Positions 16,564 to 25,229 of a stretch of DNA of 64,000 nt are shown one piece after another (position 1 is the first letter of the stretch; every line of letters starts with the position of its first letter). This stretch comes from Enterococcus cecorum. GTDB taxonomy: Bacteria; Bacillota; Bacilli; Lactobacillales; Enterococcaceae. Location of the stretch: contig NZ_JAKUDS010000008.1 of the NCBI RefSeq assembly GCF_023221775.1, positions 1 through 64,000 of the forward strand, in the 5' to 3' direction. Under the pieces are notes generated by a model, which worked only from the letters and a program-made list of their open reading frames with translations, was not told the origin of the DNA and ran no database searches. A program made the position numbers and the translations under genes.

Positions 16564-17193
16564 TTAACGATTAAGTTCAGTCGTCGTTGCTTGTTCACAA
16601 ATATATTCAAGAATACGACTTTTCGTGATTTTACCGATAATTTTTCGGTTGTTTTTCTTTTCGACGACTGCGATGGCTTCTAAATCATGTTTAAGCATCA
16701 ATTGTGCCACTTCTAAAATATTCATTTCAGGTGTGACTGTGACGACATTGGCTAATCTTGTCATACAGACAGCCACCGGTGTTTGATCGATGCTAGTAGT
16801 CAATGAACCGCGCAATAAGTCTTTCTGATTTAATGTACCGATGAGCAATCCTTGTTCATCAATGACAAAAATCGCGCGAACATTATACATAAATAAATTG
16901 GTAATGGCTTCTCTAATGGGGGTACTTTGATCAATCAACAATGGGGGAACCAATAATTGACTGACCGGCGTATGAAAAGTTTCATCGAATAAAAAAGGTT
17001 CGACTTGACTGCCGGCATAGGTGTAACCAATCTTTGGTGCCGCTTGCAAAATGCCAGCTAAAGTTAAAAATGAAAGGTCACTGCGCAAAGTTGCCCTAGA
17101 GATACCTAATTCTTCAGCAATCTTCTCGCCGCTTAAAGGTTGTTGGGCTTTCACGATATCGAGGATTTGTTGCTGACGAGGACTCAATTCCAT
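16564..17193 (-). CDS. ccpN: CcpN-type transcriptional repressor (HTH plus two CBS domains)
   Basis: A 209-aa repressor of gluconeogenic genes. An N-terminal HTH_11 domain (about 1-60, with SGEKIAEELGISRATLRSDL) is followed by two CBS domains (about 75-135 and 140-200), which sense adenine nucleotides in the B. subtilis protein. It is first in a likely operon with ppsR. Its own promoter overlaps two matches to the B. subtilis CcpN box, pointing to autorepression. A GAAGGTAGC ribosome site precedes the ATG. Confidence 0.9.
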   Translation of the reverse strand: MELSPRQQQILDIVKAQQPLSGEKIAEELGISRATLRSDLSFLTLAGILQAAPKIGYTYAGSQVEPFLFDETFHTPVSQLLVPPLLIDQSTPIREAITNLFMYNVRAIFVIDEQGLLIGTLNQKDLLRGSLTTSIDQTPVAVCMTRLANVVTVTPEMNILEVAQLMLKHDLEAIAVVEKKNNRKIIGKITKSRILEYICEQATTTELNR

Positions 17194-17213
17194 AAGCTAC
17201 CTTCTTCCATATA

Positions 17214-17258
17214 TGTGTCATATTAATTGTATTATAGCACATATATCTTCTTTTTCAA
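17214..17258 (-). promoter_or_regulatory. ccpN promoter with two CcpN-like boxes
   Basis: On the minus strand: -35 TTGAAA (17253-17258), a 16-base spacer and TATAAT (17231-17236). TGTGTCATATT on the plus strand (17214-17224) fits the published B. subtilis box TRTGHYATAYW fully. TGTGCTATAAT on the minus strand (17231-17241) fits at ten of eleven positions and covers the -10. Confidence 0.6.
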
Positions 17259-17356
17259 GCACAAATAAAAAGAATTATGTGTATTAAAGGGCGATGCTTT
17301 CTTAGAAAATGTTTCGATTCTTTGCCATTTGTGATAATTAAAAAGCAAGAAAGTCA

Positions 17357-18340
17357 TCAACTTCCTTGCTGTAAATGTGTTTTACGATATTGAGCAGGAT
17401 TGGCTTGATAGGCTGCTTTAAATTTTTGGTAAAAATGTGTTTTATTGTTCAGGCCAATTGTCTGCATGATTTCTTCAATAGGTTCAGCGGTGTTTAATAG
17501 TAAAAATTGGGCGCGTTTCATCCGATAGTCGGTAATTAATTCACCAAATGAGAGTTGTGAGACCTGTTTAATTTTGCCGCTGAGATAGTTTGGATGATAG
17601 TTCAGTTGTTTGGCTAATTCTTTGAGTGTGATTTCGCCATTGGTTTCTTCAATCTTATTCAAGACTTTTAATAGTAAATCTTGCTCTTGACTTAGCTTTT
17701 CGGGACCGGAAAACGGCACATTTGCCACTAATTCGGTAATTAATATTGGAATATATAGGCTAATCATGGTGTCGGCTAGTTCTTGCTCGAGAAAATAAGT
17801 ATGGATCATTCGCTGCATGATTTCTTGCACATGCTCGTTTTGACCACTGTTAAATAATAAATACCTGTGACTTGCACGGCTAGGTAATTGGTTCATTAAA
17901 AATTCAAACACCAGGCTGTTTTTTTGATTGAGTGTACTTAGCCAGCTCAAATTTTGATTGGGATTTTTAAAGATAACATTAATTAAACAGTCATTTTTAC
18001 CTAATGCTTCAATACTATGACTACTTCCTTTGTCTAATAATAGCACGCTCCCTGTATCCAATAAGATGCGTTTACCATTGATATTTTGATAACATTTTCC
18101 AGATAGCATGTAATTCATTTCTAAAAATTCATGTGTATGTGTTGGATAGGGGGCAAAACGATTATGTTTGCTTAAATAAATCGAATGTTTGTTCAAAAAA
18201 TATTCTTTCGTGAAGGTCATCTGGTTTTTATTTTGACTTAAAGAGGCTTGGGGTAGGTCAAATACGAATTCCCCCTTGGCCAGTTGTTGCTTTTCGATGG
18301 CGTTGGGTGTGTAGAGATATTCTTCAATAATTGGATGCAT
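17357..18340 (-). CDS. AraC-family activator of the rhamnose operon
   Basis: A 327-aa regulator with an N-terminal cupin-like sensor (about 60-150; THTHEFLEMNYMLSGKC is typical) and a C-terminal AraC DNA-binding domain (about 225-322) with two helix-turn-helix motifs (TLKELAKQLNYHPNYLSGKI and EEIMQTIGLNNKTHFYQKFK). It is transcribed divergently from rhaB, so it most likely activates the rhamnose genes on binding L-rhamnose. The open frame runs to 18484, but the ATG at 18340, preceded by GAGGTG, is the supported start. The specific ligand is inferred from the neighbours. Confidence 0.85.
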   Translation of the reverse strand: MHPIIEEYLYTPNAIEKQQLAKGEFVFDLPQASLSQNKNQMTFTKEYFLNKHSIYLSKHNRFAPYPTHTHEFLEMNYMLSGKCYQNINGKRILLDTGSVLLLDKGSSHSIEALGKNDCLINVIFKNPNQNLSWLSTLNQKNSLVFEFLMNQLPSRASHRYLLFNSGQNEHVQEIMQRMIHTYFLEQELADTMISLYIPILITELVANVPFSGPEKLSQEQDLLLKVLNKIEETNGEITLKELAKQLNYHPNYLSGKIKQVSQLSFGELITDYRMKRAQFLLLNTAEPIEEIMQTIGLNNKTHFYQKFKAAYQANPAQYRKTHLQQGS

Positions 18341-18358
18341 TTTTTTCACCTCGAATCC

Positions 18359-18437
18359 ATTATAACAGAATATATGAGATTTCGTTACTTTTTTGTGAAG
18401 ATTAGTCATTGTTTGTAAGCGCATTTCATTGGATAAT
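18359..18437. promoter_or_regulatory. Divergent rhamnose control region
   Basis: A minus-strand TATAAT (18359-18364) serves the AraC-type gene. A plus-strand GATAAT (18432-18437) precedes rhaB with no good -35, as expected for an activator-dependent promoter. TTTGTAAGCGCATTTC (18412-18427) is a partial match to a CcpA cre site. Confidence 0.4.
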
Positions 18438-18485
18438 AAACACGTAAAACAAGGACGGTACCTGACAGAAGAAAGGAAGATCACT

Positions 18486-19943
18486 TTGACTAAAAATTAT
18501 GTAGCAGTGGACATCGGTGCTTCCAGTGGGCGTTTGATGTTAAGTCAATTGATTGATGGCAAGATTACATTAAAGGAAATTCATCGATTTAAAAACGGCT
18601 TTACCTTTCAAGAGGGTCATGACCGCTGGGATATTGATCATCTATTAAAGGAAATCATCCTAGGTCTAGCTAAATTGAAAGAACAAGGAATTGATGAATG
18701 TATCTTAGGAATTGATACTTGGGCAGTGGATTATTGCTTGGTGGATGCACAGGGCAAATTGCTTGCTCAACCGGTTGCTTATCGTGATGCTAGAACGAAT
18801 GAAGCGATAAAAAAATTCAGCGAAAACTATTCTTTAGATCGATTATATACGCGTACAGGCATTCAGCTACAACCTTTTAATACCTTATTCCAATTATTTG
18901 TTGAGGATCGTTCGTTGTTAGATAAAGCCGATAAATTATTGCTCATTCCTGATTATTTGGGCTATCAGTTAACTGGCAAGATGGTGACTGAAAAAACCAA
19001 TGCTTCCACAACCCAGTTATTAAATGTGCATACGAAAGATTGGGATGAAGAATTACTTGAATATTTACATCTTTCAAAATCACTGTTTGCCCCATTGGTG
19101 GATGCGGGTACGACCCTTGGAACATTACAGCTTGAAAAATTCGGTGATTATGATTTACCGCAAACCCAGGTTGTCAATGTTGCCAGTCATGATACCGCTT
19201 CGGCTATTATCGGTACGCCAGGGCAAGCTACTAACTGGGCATATTTAAGTAGTGGCACTTGGTCCTTGCTTGGAGTGGAAAGTAAGGTTGAAAATATCAG
19301 TAGAGAGGCTTTCTTGGCCAATTATACGAATGAATGGGGCGCCCATAATACCATCCGTTTCTTGAAAAATATTATGGGGATGTGGCTGATTCAAGAAGTG
19401 GCAAGAGAAGATCATTATGCGCATAGTTATGCTGAGTTAGCACAAATGGCAAGTGAAACACCAGCCTTTTCTCAATTGGTAGATGTCAATGAAGCGGCCT
19501 TTTTAAATCCGACGAGCATGACGCAAACTTTTAAAGATTATTGTCAAAAAACACAGCAAAAAGTCCCAACTACTTTAGCGGAAGTTGCACGTTGTGTCTA
19601 TGATAATTTGGCCCTTTGTTACGCCTTTGAGTTAGAACAATTGATGAAATTAACTCAAACGCAAGGCAAAGTCGATTGTCTACATATTGTGGGTGGAGGT
19701 TCGAATAATGCTTTTTTAAACCAATTAACCGCAGATGTGGCACAAATTAAAGTTATGGCTGGACCGGGAGAAGCCACCGCCCTTGGAAATATCATGATGC
19801 AAATGCTGAATCAAGGTGAGTTTGACTCTATCCAGACCGCACGGAAAGTATTGGCAGATTCATTTGATTATGCCATTTACTTACCACAGAAAAATTATGA
19901 TGACGTTTTGGCAAAATATCGTGAATTAATAACTAAAAAGTGA
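18486..19943 (+). CDS. rhaB: Rhamnulokinase
   Basis: A 485-aa FGGY kinase that phosphorylates L-rhamnulose to L-rhamnulose 1-phosphate. It shows AVDIGASSGRL at the N-terminus, GIDTWAVDYCLVD, the SHDTASAI motif, the ATPase signature SSGTWSLLGVE, and HIVGGGSNNAFLNQ near residues 395-410, all characteristic of RhaB. The start is TTG at 18486 with AAAGGAAG eight bases upstream. The upstream extension of the frame overlaps the divergent regulator and lacks a ribosome site. First gene of the rha operon. Confidence 0.95.
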   Translation: MTKNYVAVDIGASSGRLMLSQLIDGKITLKEIHRFKNGFTFQEGHDRWDIDHLLKEIILGLAKLKEQGIDECILGIDTWAVDYCLVDAQGKLLAQPVAYRDARTNEAIKKFSENYSLDRLYTRTGIQLQPFNTLFQLFVEDRSLLDKADKLLLIPDYLGYQLTGKMVTEKTNASTTQLLNVHTKDWDEELLEYLHLSKSLFAPLVDAGTTLGTLQLEKFGDYDLPQTQVVNVASHDTASAIIGTPGQATNWAYLSSGTWSLLGVESKVENISREAFLANYTNEWGAHNTIRFLKNIMGMWLIQEVAREDHYAHSYAELAQMASETPAFSQLVDVNEAAFLNPTSMTQTFKDYCQKTQQKVPTTLAEVARCVYDNLALCYAFELEQLMKLTQTQGKVDCLHIVGGGSNNAFLNQLTADVAQIKVMAGPGEATALGNIMMQMLNQGEFDSIQTARKVLADSFDYAIYLPQKNYDDVLAKYRELITKK

Positions 19944-20003
19944 GTCAACTAATTTATATATTGAAGATAAAATAATATTTATCAAAGTGAGAGGATGAAT
20001 GAA

Positions 20004-21257
20004 ATGACTACAGTTGCAGAAAAATATGCACAAGCAAAAGAAAAATATGCGCAAATCGGTGTGGATACGGATGCAGCATTAAAAAAATTACAAGATGTGA
20101 AGATTTCGATGCATTGCTGGCAAGGCGATGATGTCAAAGGTTTTTTATTCCCAGAGGGTGAGTTAACTGGAGGAATTATGTCTACTGGTAATTACCCAGG
20201 TGCAGCACATACGCCCCAAGAATTACGCCAAGATTTAGAAAAAGCTTTCTCATTGATTCCAGGGAAACATAAATTGAATTTACATGCGATTTATCTTGAT
20301 ACGGATGAAAAAGTGGACTTAGATGAAATCGAACCACGACACTTTGAAACTTGGGTCAAATGGGCCAAAGAACAAGGGGTTGGTTTAGACTTCAACCCAA
20401 CGTTTTTCTCTCATCCAATGTTAAAAGATGGCTATACCCTTGCCCATCCAGATAAAGAAGTGCGTGATTTTTGGATTGAACATGGTAAACGCAGTCGTAA
20501 AATTGCTGCTTACTTCGGAAAAGAATTAGGCCAAACAAGTATTAACAATTTCTGGGTACCCGATGGCATGAAGGATAACCCAATCGATCGCTATACTCCT
20601 AGAAAACGTTTGATGGAATCTTTAGACGAAATTTTTGCGGAAAGCTTGCCAGAAGAATATACACAAGAAGCCGTAGAAAGTAAATTATTTGGAGTTGGCG
20701 CCGAAAGCTATACTGTGGGTTCACATGAATTTTACATGGGCTATGGTCTTACTCGGAATAAATTAATCTGCCTAGATGCTGGACATTTTCATCCAACTGA
20801 AGTGATTTCAAATAAACTTTCCTCATTAGCTTTGTTTAGTAAAGGCATAATGCTTCATGTGAGTCGTCCCGTACGTTGGGATAGTGACCATGTCGTGATT
20901 ATGGATGACGAATTACAAGAAATCGCCAAAGAAATCATTCGCAACGACCTGTTAGATAAAACGAATATTGGCTTGGACTTCTTTGATGCAACGATTAACC
21001 GTTTAGCTGCTTGGGTCATCGGTACACGTAATACGCAAAAAGCCCTACTTAAAGCCATGTTAGAACCAACTGAAAAATTAAAACAAATGGAATTAGACTT
21101 TGACTTCACGGCACGTTTAGCTTATACCGAAGAATTAAAAGACTTCCCATTTGCTGATGTATGGAATTACTTCTGTGAAATCAATAATGTGCCTGTGGGA
21201 CTTGCTTGGTATGATGAAGTTAAAAAATACGAAGAAGAAGTATTGTTAAAGCGCTAA
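20004..21257 (+). CDS. rhaA: L-rhamnose isomerase
   Basis: A 417-aa metal-dependent isomerase converting L-rhamnose to L-rhamnulose (E. coli RhaA 419 aa). Recognisable stretches are [12 protein letters not shown], the metal-site regions [11 protein letters not shown] and [11 protein letters not shown], and [17 protein letters not shown] at 19991-19994 fits the ATG at 20004; a slightly earlier ATG at 19995 abuts that site and is rejected. It follows rhaB in the operon. Confidence 0.95.
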   Translation: MTTVAEKYAQAKEKYAQIGVDTDAALKKLQDVKISMHCWQGDDVKGFLFPEGELTGGIMSTGNYPGAAHTPQELRQDLEKAFSLIPGKHKLNLHAIYLDTDEKVDLDEIEPRHFETWVKWAKEQGVGLDFNPTFFSHPMLKDGYTLAHPDKEVRDFWIEHGKRSRKIAAYFGKELGQTSINNFWVPDGMKDNPIDRYTPRKRLMESLDEIFAESLPEEYTQEAVESKLFGVGAESYTVGSHEFYMGYGLTRNKLICLDAGHFHPTEVISNKLSSLALFSKGIMLHVSRPVRWDSDHVVIMDDELQEIAKEIIRNDLLDKTNIGLDFFDATINRLAAWVIGTRNTQKALLKAMLEPTEKLKQMELDFDFTARLAYTEELKDFPFADVWNYFCEINNVPVGLAWYDEVKKYEEEVLLKR

Positions 21258-21276
21258 CAAAGGAGTATAATAACTA

Positions 21277-22092
21277 ATGAAAGATGTAGTAAACGCAAAA
21301 TTTGTACAAGAAATGATTGAAGTGACTAGCAATATGTATCGCTTAGGCTGGGATGAAAGAAATGGGGGTAATGTTTCTTACCTTCTTGATGAAGCCCAAG
21401 TAGCGGAAGTTTTGGATGTGCATCATGTTATCCGTACCTTGCCTTTAGCTTTTGATGCGAGCCAATTAGCGGGACGTTACTTTATTGCAACAGGTTCTGG
21501 GAAGTACTTTAAAAATGTTGCCAGCAATCCAAGCGAATGTTTAGGAATTTTCCGCATTGCTAAAGATGGTCGTACCCTTGAATTACTTTGGGGATTTGAT
21601 AATGATAGCAAACCAACTTCAGAATTACCATCTCACTTGATGAGTCATATTGCTCGTTTAAGTGTGGACCCTGAAAACCGTATTGTCATGCACTGTCACG
21701 CGACACACCTATTAGCTATGACTTTCACCCACTCATTAGCAGAACGTGACTTTACCCGTACTTTATGGCAAATGTGTACGGAATGTTTAGTGGTCTTTCC
21801 AGAAGGTGTTAGTACCATTCCGTGGCTAGTTCCTGGTACAAGTGAAATTGGTGAAGCAACAGCCGCAAAAATGAAAGAAACACGTTTGGTTGTATGGCCA
21901 TTCCACGGTATTTACGGCAGCGGGAAAGACATGGATGAAACATTTGGTCTCATTGAAACGGCCGAAAAAGCGGCACAAATTTATACATTAACTCAAGCAC
22001 AGGGTGGCGTTAAGCAAACCATTTCTGATACTAATTTACACAACTTAGCCGATGCTTTTCATGTGACACCGCGTGCTGGTTATTTAGATTAA
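21277..22092 (+). CDS. rhaD: Rhamnulose-1-phosphate aldolase
   Basis: A 271-aa class II aldolase that splits L-rhamnulose 1-phosphate to dihydroxyacetone phosphate and L-lactaldehyde. The zinc ligands are His139 and His141 (MHCHATH) and His210 (WPFHGIYG). The catalytic Glu region is GRYFIATGSGKYF to NPSECLGI. An AAAGGAGT site lies ten bases before the ATG. The lactaldehyde formed is the substrate of the reductase encoded next. Confidence 0.95.
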   Translation: MKDVVNAKFVQEMIEVTSNMYRLGWDERNGGNVSYLLDEAQVAEVLDVHHVIRTLPLAFDASQLAGRYFIATGSGKYFKNVASNPSECLGIFRIAKDGRTLELLWGFDNDSKPTSELPSHLMSHIARLSVDPENRIVMHCHATHLLAMTFTHSLAERDFTRTLWQMCTECLVVFPEGVSTIPWLVPGTSEIGEATAAKMKETRLVVWPFHGIYGSGKDMDETFGLIETAEKAAQIYTLTQAQGGVKQTISDTNLHNLADAFHVTPRAGYLD

Positions 22093-22100
22093 GAAAACTT

Positions 22101-22130
22101 CCCCAAATCAGATTTCTGAGGCGGGGCGTT
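22101..22130 (+). terminator. Hairpin after rhaD
   Basis: CCCC/GGGG and TCAGA/TCTGA blocks (22101-22126) form a compact hairpin with a weak T tract. It probably limits readthrough into the reductase gene, which has its own leader. Confidence 0.45.
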
Positions 22131-22252
22131 CTCTTAAATTAATTAGTGAAAAACATCACTATAATAATGATGGAGGATTTAAGAATTTGAGTGGAGGGAT
22201 AAATAATTTTGCTCAATTCTGAACAATAAAATGACAGCAAGGAGATATTACT

Positions 22253-23404
22253 ATGACAAACCGTATGATTCTAAACGAAACTTCTTATTTTGGTAAAGGA
22301 GCAATTCAACATATTCCTGAAGAAGTGACCAAACGCCAATTAAAGAAAGCGTTGATCGTCACTGATAAAGGATTAGTTAAAGCAGGTCTTTTAGCAAAAA
22401 TTACTGATTTATTAGATGCGAACCAATTAGCTTATGAAGTCTATGATGAAATTGTGCCAAATCCAACTGTTGCAGTAGTTAAAAAAGGGATTGAAGTATA
22501 CAAAGATAGTCAAGCCGATTATCTATTAGCTTTAGGTGGAGGTTCATCAATGGATACTGCTAAAGCAATCGGGATTATTATCAACAACCCTGAATTTGGC
22601 GATGTGGTGAGTCTTGAAGGGGTGGCACCAACGAAAAATCCGAGTGTCCCTATTTTAGCGATTCCAACAACTTCTGGTACAGCTGCTGAAGTAACGATTA
22701 ACTATGTGATTACCGATGAAGAAAAGAAACGTAAATTTGTTTGTGTGGATGTCCATGATATTCCAGCTGTAGCGTTTGTCGATAGTGAAATGATGCTAGG
22801 AATGCCTAAATCACTAGCTGCAGCAACTGGGATGGATGCGTTAACTCATGCGATTGAAGGGTATATTACAAAAGGTGCCTGGGAAATGACCGATATGCTT
22901 CACTTAAAAGCGATTGAAATTATTGCGCATTCCTTACGTCGATCAGTGGCTGGCGATTTAAAAGGCCGTGAAGAAATGGCTTTAGGTCAATACATTGCTG
23001 GGATGGGATTTTCTAATGTTGGTTTAGGTCTTGTGCACGGAATGGCTCACCCACTAGGCGCCTGGTATGATACACCACATGGAGTGGCAAACGCAATTTT
23101 ATTACCAACTGTTATGGATTATAACAAAGAATATACAGGTGAAAAATATCGTGATATTGCCAAAGCGATGGGGGTTGCTGGTGTAGATGAAATGACTTTA
23201 GATGAAGCCAGAACAGCTGCCGTGGATGCCGTTCGTCAATTAGGTAAAGATGTTGGGATTCCAAGTACTTTAACTGAAGTTGGATTCAAAGAAGAAGATA
23301 TCGAATTAGTGGCTAAAGATGCTCTTAACGATGTCTGCACAGGCGGCAACCCACGCGACACCAACGTAGAAGAAATCATCGAACTATACAGATCGTTATT
23401 ATAA
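22253..23404 (+). CDS. fucO: Lactaldehyde reductase (iron-containing alcohol dehydrogenase)
   Basis: A 383-aa group III, Fe2+-dependent NAD(H) dehydrogenase that reduces L-lactaldehyde to 1,2-propanediol, the anaerobic end product of rhamnose breakdown. Key sites are the nucleotide loop GGGSSMDTAKAIG, the metal ligands in GMDALTHAIEGY, and VHGMAHPLGAWYDTPHG. An AAGGAG site precedes the ATG. Length and the FucO-like ends (MTNRMILNETSYFG, and CTGGNPRDT before the C-terminus) support the specific assignment over a generic alcohol dehydrogenase. Confidence 0.92.
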   Translation: MTNRMILNETSYFGKGAIQHIPEEVTKRQLKKALIVTDKGLVKAGLLAKITDLLDANQLAYEVYDEIVPNPTVAVVKKGIEVYKDSQADYLLALGGGSSMDTAKAIGIIINNPEFGDVVSLEGVAPTKNPSVPILAIPTTSGTAAEVTINYVITDEEKKRKFVCVDVHDIPAVAFVDSEMMLGMPKSLAAATGMDALTHAIEGYITKGAWEMTDMLHLKAIEIIAHSLRRSVAGDLKGREEMALGQYIAGMGFSNVGLGLVHGMAHPLGAWYDTPHGVANAILLPTVMDYNKEYTGEKYRDIAKAMGVAGVDEMTLDEARTAAVDAVRQLGKDVGIPSTLTEVGFKEEDIELVAKDALNDVCTGGNPRDTNVEEIIELYRSLL

Positions 23405-23408
23405 GGTT

Positions 23409-23526
23409 GTAAATCGACTCGATCAGCTACGAGCGGATAAGGTTGTCCAGAACGTCGGGAAAGTCAGCGAAGTAAAGACTTTCCCAGACGAGCTGGCTTA
23501 TACGCCGAAGTAGCTAGTCGATTTAT
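23409..23526. repeat. Large imperfect palindrome H1 (about 118 nt)
   Basis: GTAAATCGACT (23409-23419) pairs with 23516-23526. Working inward, AGCTAC/GTAGCT, GATAAG/CTTAT, CCAG/CTGG and CGTC-GGGAAAGTC with GACTTTCC-C-AGACG also pair, ending in an 11-base tip loop. It could fold as an RNA rod or a DNA cruciform. I cannot assign it to a named family. Confidence 0.7.
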
Positions 23527-23547
23527 ACCGTCAAATAAGGTCGTGAA

Positions 23548-23655
23548 GCAGCTCGCTCAGACTTGAAGAAATTCGTGTGCTTACCTACCACTGTAAAAAT
23601 CGGATGAAAGGAGATTTTTACAAGTGGGAGGGCGAATTTCCCAAAGTCTAGCTGC
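23548..23655. repeat. Large imperfect palindrome H2 (about 108 nt)
   Basis: GCAGCT (23548-23553) pairs with AGCTGC (23650-23655). Inner blocks AGACTT/AAGTCT, GAAATTCG/CGAATTTC and CCACTGTAAAAATC with GATTTTTACAAGTGG close the rod. Size and layout match H1, but the sequence differs. Confidence 0.7.
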
Positions 23656-23771
23656 CGAACGCCGTGGATCAAGGATGTGAGCTGGGTCGGTCAGCTCCAA
23701 GCAGCTAAGGTTTCCGGAATGACTTGCTTAGTTGTGAGTCCAGTGTAAAATTTCCGTTCCTAAAAATAAGC

Positions 23772-23801
23772 AAAAGTCCTGGCGTATTACTGGGACTTTT
23801 T
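23772..23801 (+). terminator. Terminator
   Basis: AAAAGTCC (23772-23779) pairs with GGGACTTTT, followed by T and then GTC. It ends whatever transcript covers the palindromes, or readthrough from the rhamnose genes. Confidence 0.65.
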
Positions 23802-23929
23802 GTCTGTCGTGATAAATTTTTTCTATATCTCGGACTTTTACAACATTTGTCGGGTTTTGTTGTTTGCATTTTCAAAATTTTTTGGCTAAACTAAACACGT
23901 AATCAAGAAATGAAAGGAATTAATAACTT

Positions 23930-24472
23930 ATGAAAAACATTTTATTTATCGTTGGTTCATTGCGTGAAGGTTCATTTAACCATCAATTAGCCGCTAAAGC
24001 AGAACAAGCATTAGCAGGTAAAGCAAACGTTACATATTTAGATTATAAAGAAGTACCTGTGTTCAACCAAGACTTAGAAACACCTGTACTACCATCTGTT
24101 GCCAAAGTTCGTGAAGCAATCCAAGCAGCTGATGCAATCTGGATTTTCTCACCAATTTACAACTTTGCAATCCCTGGACCAGTTAAAAACTTATTAGACT
24201 GGGCAAGCCGTGCATTAGATTTATCTGATCCAACTGGCCCTTCAGCATTACAAGACAAAGTGGTTACTGTTTCTTCAGTAGCAAACGGTGGACATGATCA
24301 ATTATTCGCTGCCTACCAAGCATTATTACCATTCATCCGTACACAAGTGGTTGGTGATTTCACTGGCACACGCGTAAACGACGAAGCTTGGGGAACTGGT
24401 GAATTAGTCTTAACTGATGAAGCACAAGCAAGCTTAGAAAAACAAGCAGAACAATTATTAGCTGCTTTATAA
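23930..24472 (+). CDS. NAD(P)H-dependent FMN reductase / quinone reductase family
   Basis: A 180-aa flavodoxin-fold oxidoreductase. FMN-phosphate loop GSLREGSFN (residues 8-16), [18 protein letters not shown] (about 80-97) and [11 protein letters not shown] (about 117-127) are characteristic of the YieF/ChrR/azoreductase-like family. Such enzymes reduce quinones, chromate or azo dyes with NAD(P)H; the physiological substrate is unknown. GAAAGGAATTAATAACTT precedes the ATG. A TTGCAT/TAAACT promoter with 17-base spacing lies just upstream, and a terminator at 24487-24530 closes this single-gene unit. Confidence 0.88.
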   Translation: MKNILFIVGSLREGSFNHQLAAKAEQALAGKANVTYLDYKEVPVFNQDLETPVLPSVAKVREAIQAADAIWIFSPIYNFAIPGPVKNLLDWASRALDLSDPTGPSALQDKVVTVSSVANGGHDQLFAAYQALLPFIRTQVVGDFTGTRVNDEAWGTGELVLTDEAQASLEKQAEQLLAAL

Positions 24473-24486
24473 TTTTAAGATTTTTA

Positions 24487-24530
24487 AACAGGCATCCTTT
24501 TTCACTAGAGGGTGCTTGTTTTTTTTCGTT
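24487..24530 (+). terminator. Terminator after the FMN reductase
   Basis: AACAGGCATCC pairs with GGGTGCTTGTT (with small mismatches) around a 12-base loop, followed by T8. Confidence 0.75.
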
Positions 24531-24539
24531 TTAGGAAAA

Positions 24540-24746
24540 GAGTTTTACAGTTGTTTGCGAGAATATTTTTGGAAAAGGTTGATATATCAGTGTTTTTCGT
24601 ACTTATCATGCTCGTTGAAATTTGCGTACTTTTTCTAGGAAGTAAGATTTGAGTTTTACAGTTGCTAGCCTAAGAATTGTATAGAAAGGTTGCTATATCA
24701 AGGTTTTTGATGGAATATAGCTGAATCTATTTTGCGTACTTTTTTG
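24540..24746. repeat. Two degenerate tandem copies of a ~96-bp repeat
   Basis: Copy A (24540-24635) and copy B (24651-24746) share GAGTTTTACAGTTG at the start, AAAGGTTG-TATATCA in the middle, a GTTTTT tract, and TTTGCGTACTTTTT at the end. A more decayed relative lies at 11586-11672. No ORF. Origin unknown. Confidence 0.55.
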
Positions 24747-24770
24747 ATTGCGTCCACGAGCGATGGTTGA

Positions 24771-24812
24771 TAAAAAACACCCAACTAGGCTTAGGTGCTT
24801 AGCTGGGTGGGT
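24771..24812 (-). terminator. Terminator of the ohrR-ohr operon
   Basis: CACCCAACTA (24778-24787) pairs with TAGCTGGGTG (24800-24809). On the minus strand it is followed by T6. Confidence 0.7.
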
Positions 24813-24824
24813 TTTGGTTTATCA

Positions 24825-25229
24825 TTAAATAATTTCGAATTGTACATCGATATTGTTGCGAGTTGCTTTTGAGTAAGGGCATACTTGGTGAGCCGCTGCG
24901 ACTAATTCTTCTGCTTTTTCTTTTGTTGCCCCTTCAAGATGAACTTCTAAAGTCACGGCTACGCTAAATCCTTCTACTTCATCAGACATCAAGGATACAC
25001 GCGCACTCACTTCGCTTGGGTAAGTTTCGCCAGCGTTTTCCATTACTAAGCCTAATGCACCGTTAAAGCAAGCACTGTATGCTGCTGCGAATAATTGTTC
25101 TGGGTTAGTTGCATTTTCGACACGTTTACCTGGAGCTGTTGTTTTAAAGGCAAAAGAGTGGTCTGGTGAAAAGACTTCTCCTTCGCGTCCACCGATACTA
25201 GTTACTTTTGTTTCGTAAATTTTCTTCAT
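24825..25229 (-). CDS. ohr: Organic hydroperoxide resistance protein (OsmC/Ohr family)
   Basis: A 134-aa thiol peroxidase that reduces organic hydroperoxides. The two redox cysteines are in YSACFNGAL (about residue 53) and HQVCPYSKATRNNIDV (about 117), and the Arg that assists catalysis is in PGKRVEN. Length and ends are typical of Ohr rather than OsmC. Its start overlaps the end of the ohrR gene upstream by 32 bases, so the two are cotranscribed and translationally linked. Confidence 0.93.
   Translation of the reverse strand: MKKIYETKVTSIGGREGEVFSPDHSFAFKTTAPGKRVENATNPEQLFAAAYSACFNGALGLVMENAGETYPSEVSARVSLMSDEVEGFSVAVTLEVHLEGATKEKAEELVAAAHQVCPYSKATRNNIDVQFEII

Larger units (their letters stand above)
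23405..23929. other. Non-coding region with large palindromes
   Basis: This 525-base gap has no ORF and is clearly richer in G and C than its surroundings. It holds two rod-like imperfect palindromes, smaller GAGCTG/CAGCTC and CTAAG/CTTAG hairpins, a terminator near 23772-23801 and the promoter of the next gene. Confidence 0.75.

Noticed and set aside
18341-18484. N-terminal extension of the AraC-type regulator
   Set aside because: It would overlap the divergent rhaB promoter; the internal ATG at 18340 with GAGGTG is supported.
23405-23770. Possible tRNA, tmRNA, RNase P or 6S RNA in the structured region
   Set aside because: No cloverleaf, no CCA end, no RNase P or tmRNA conserved core could be found; the shape is two simple rods.
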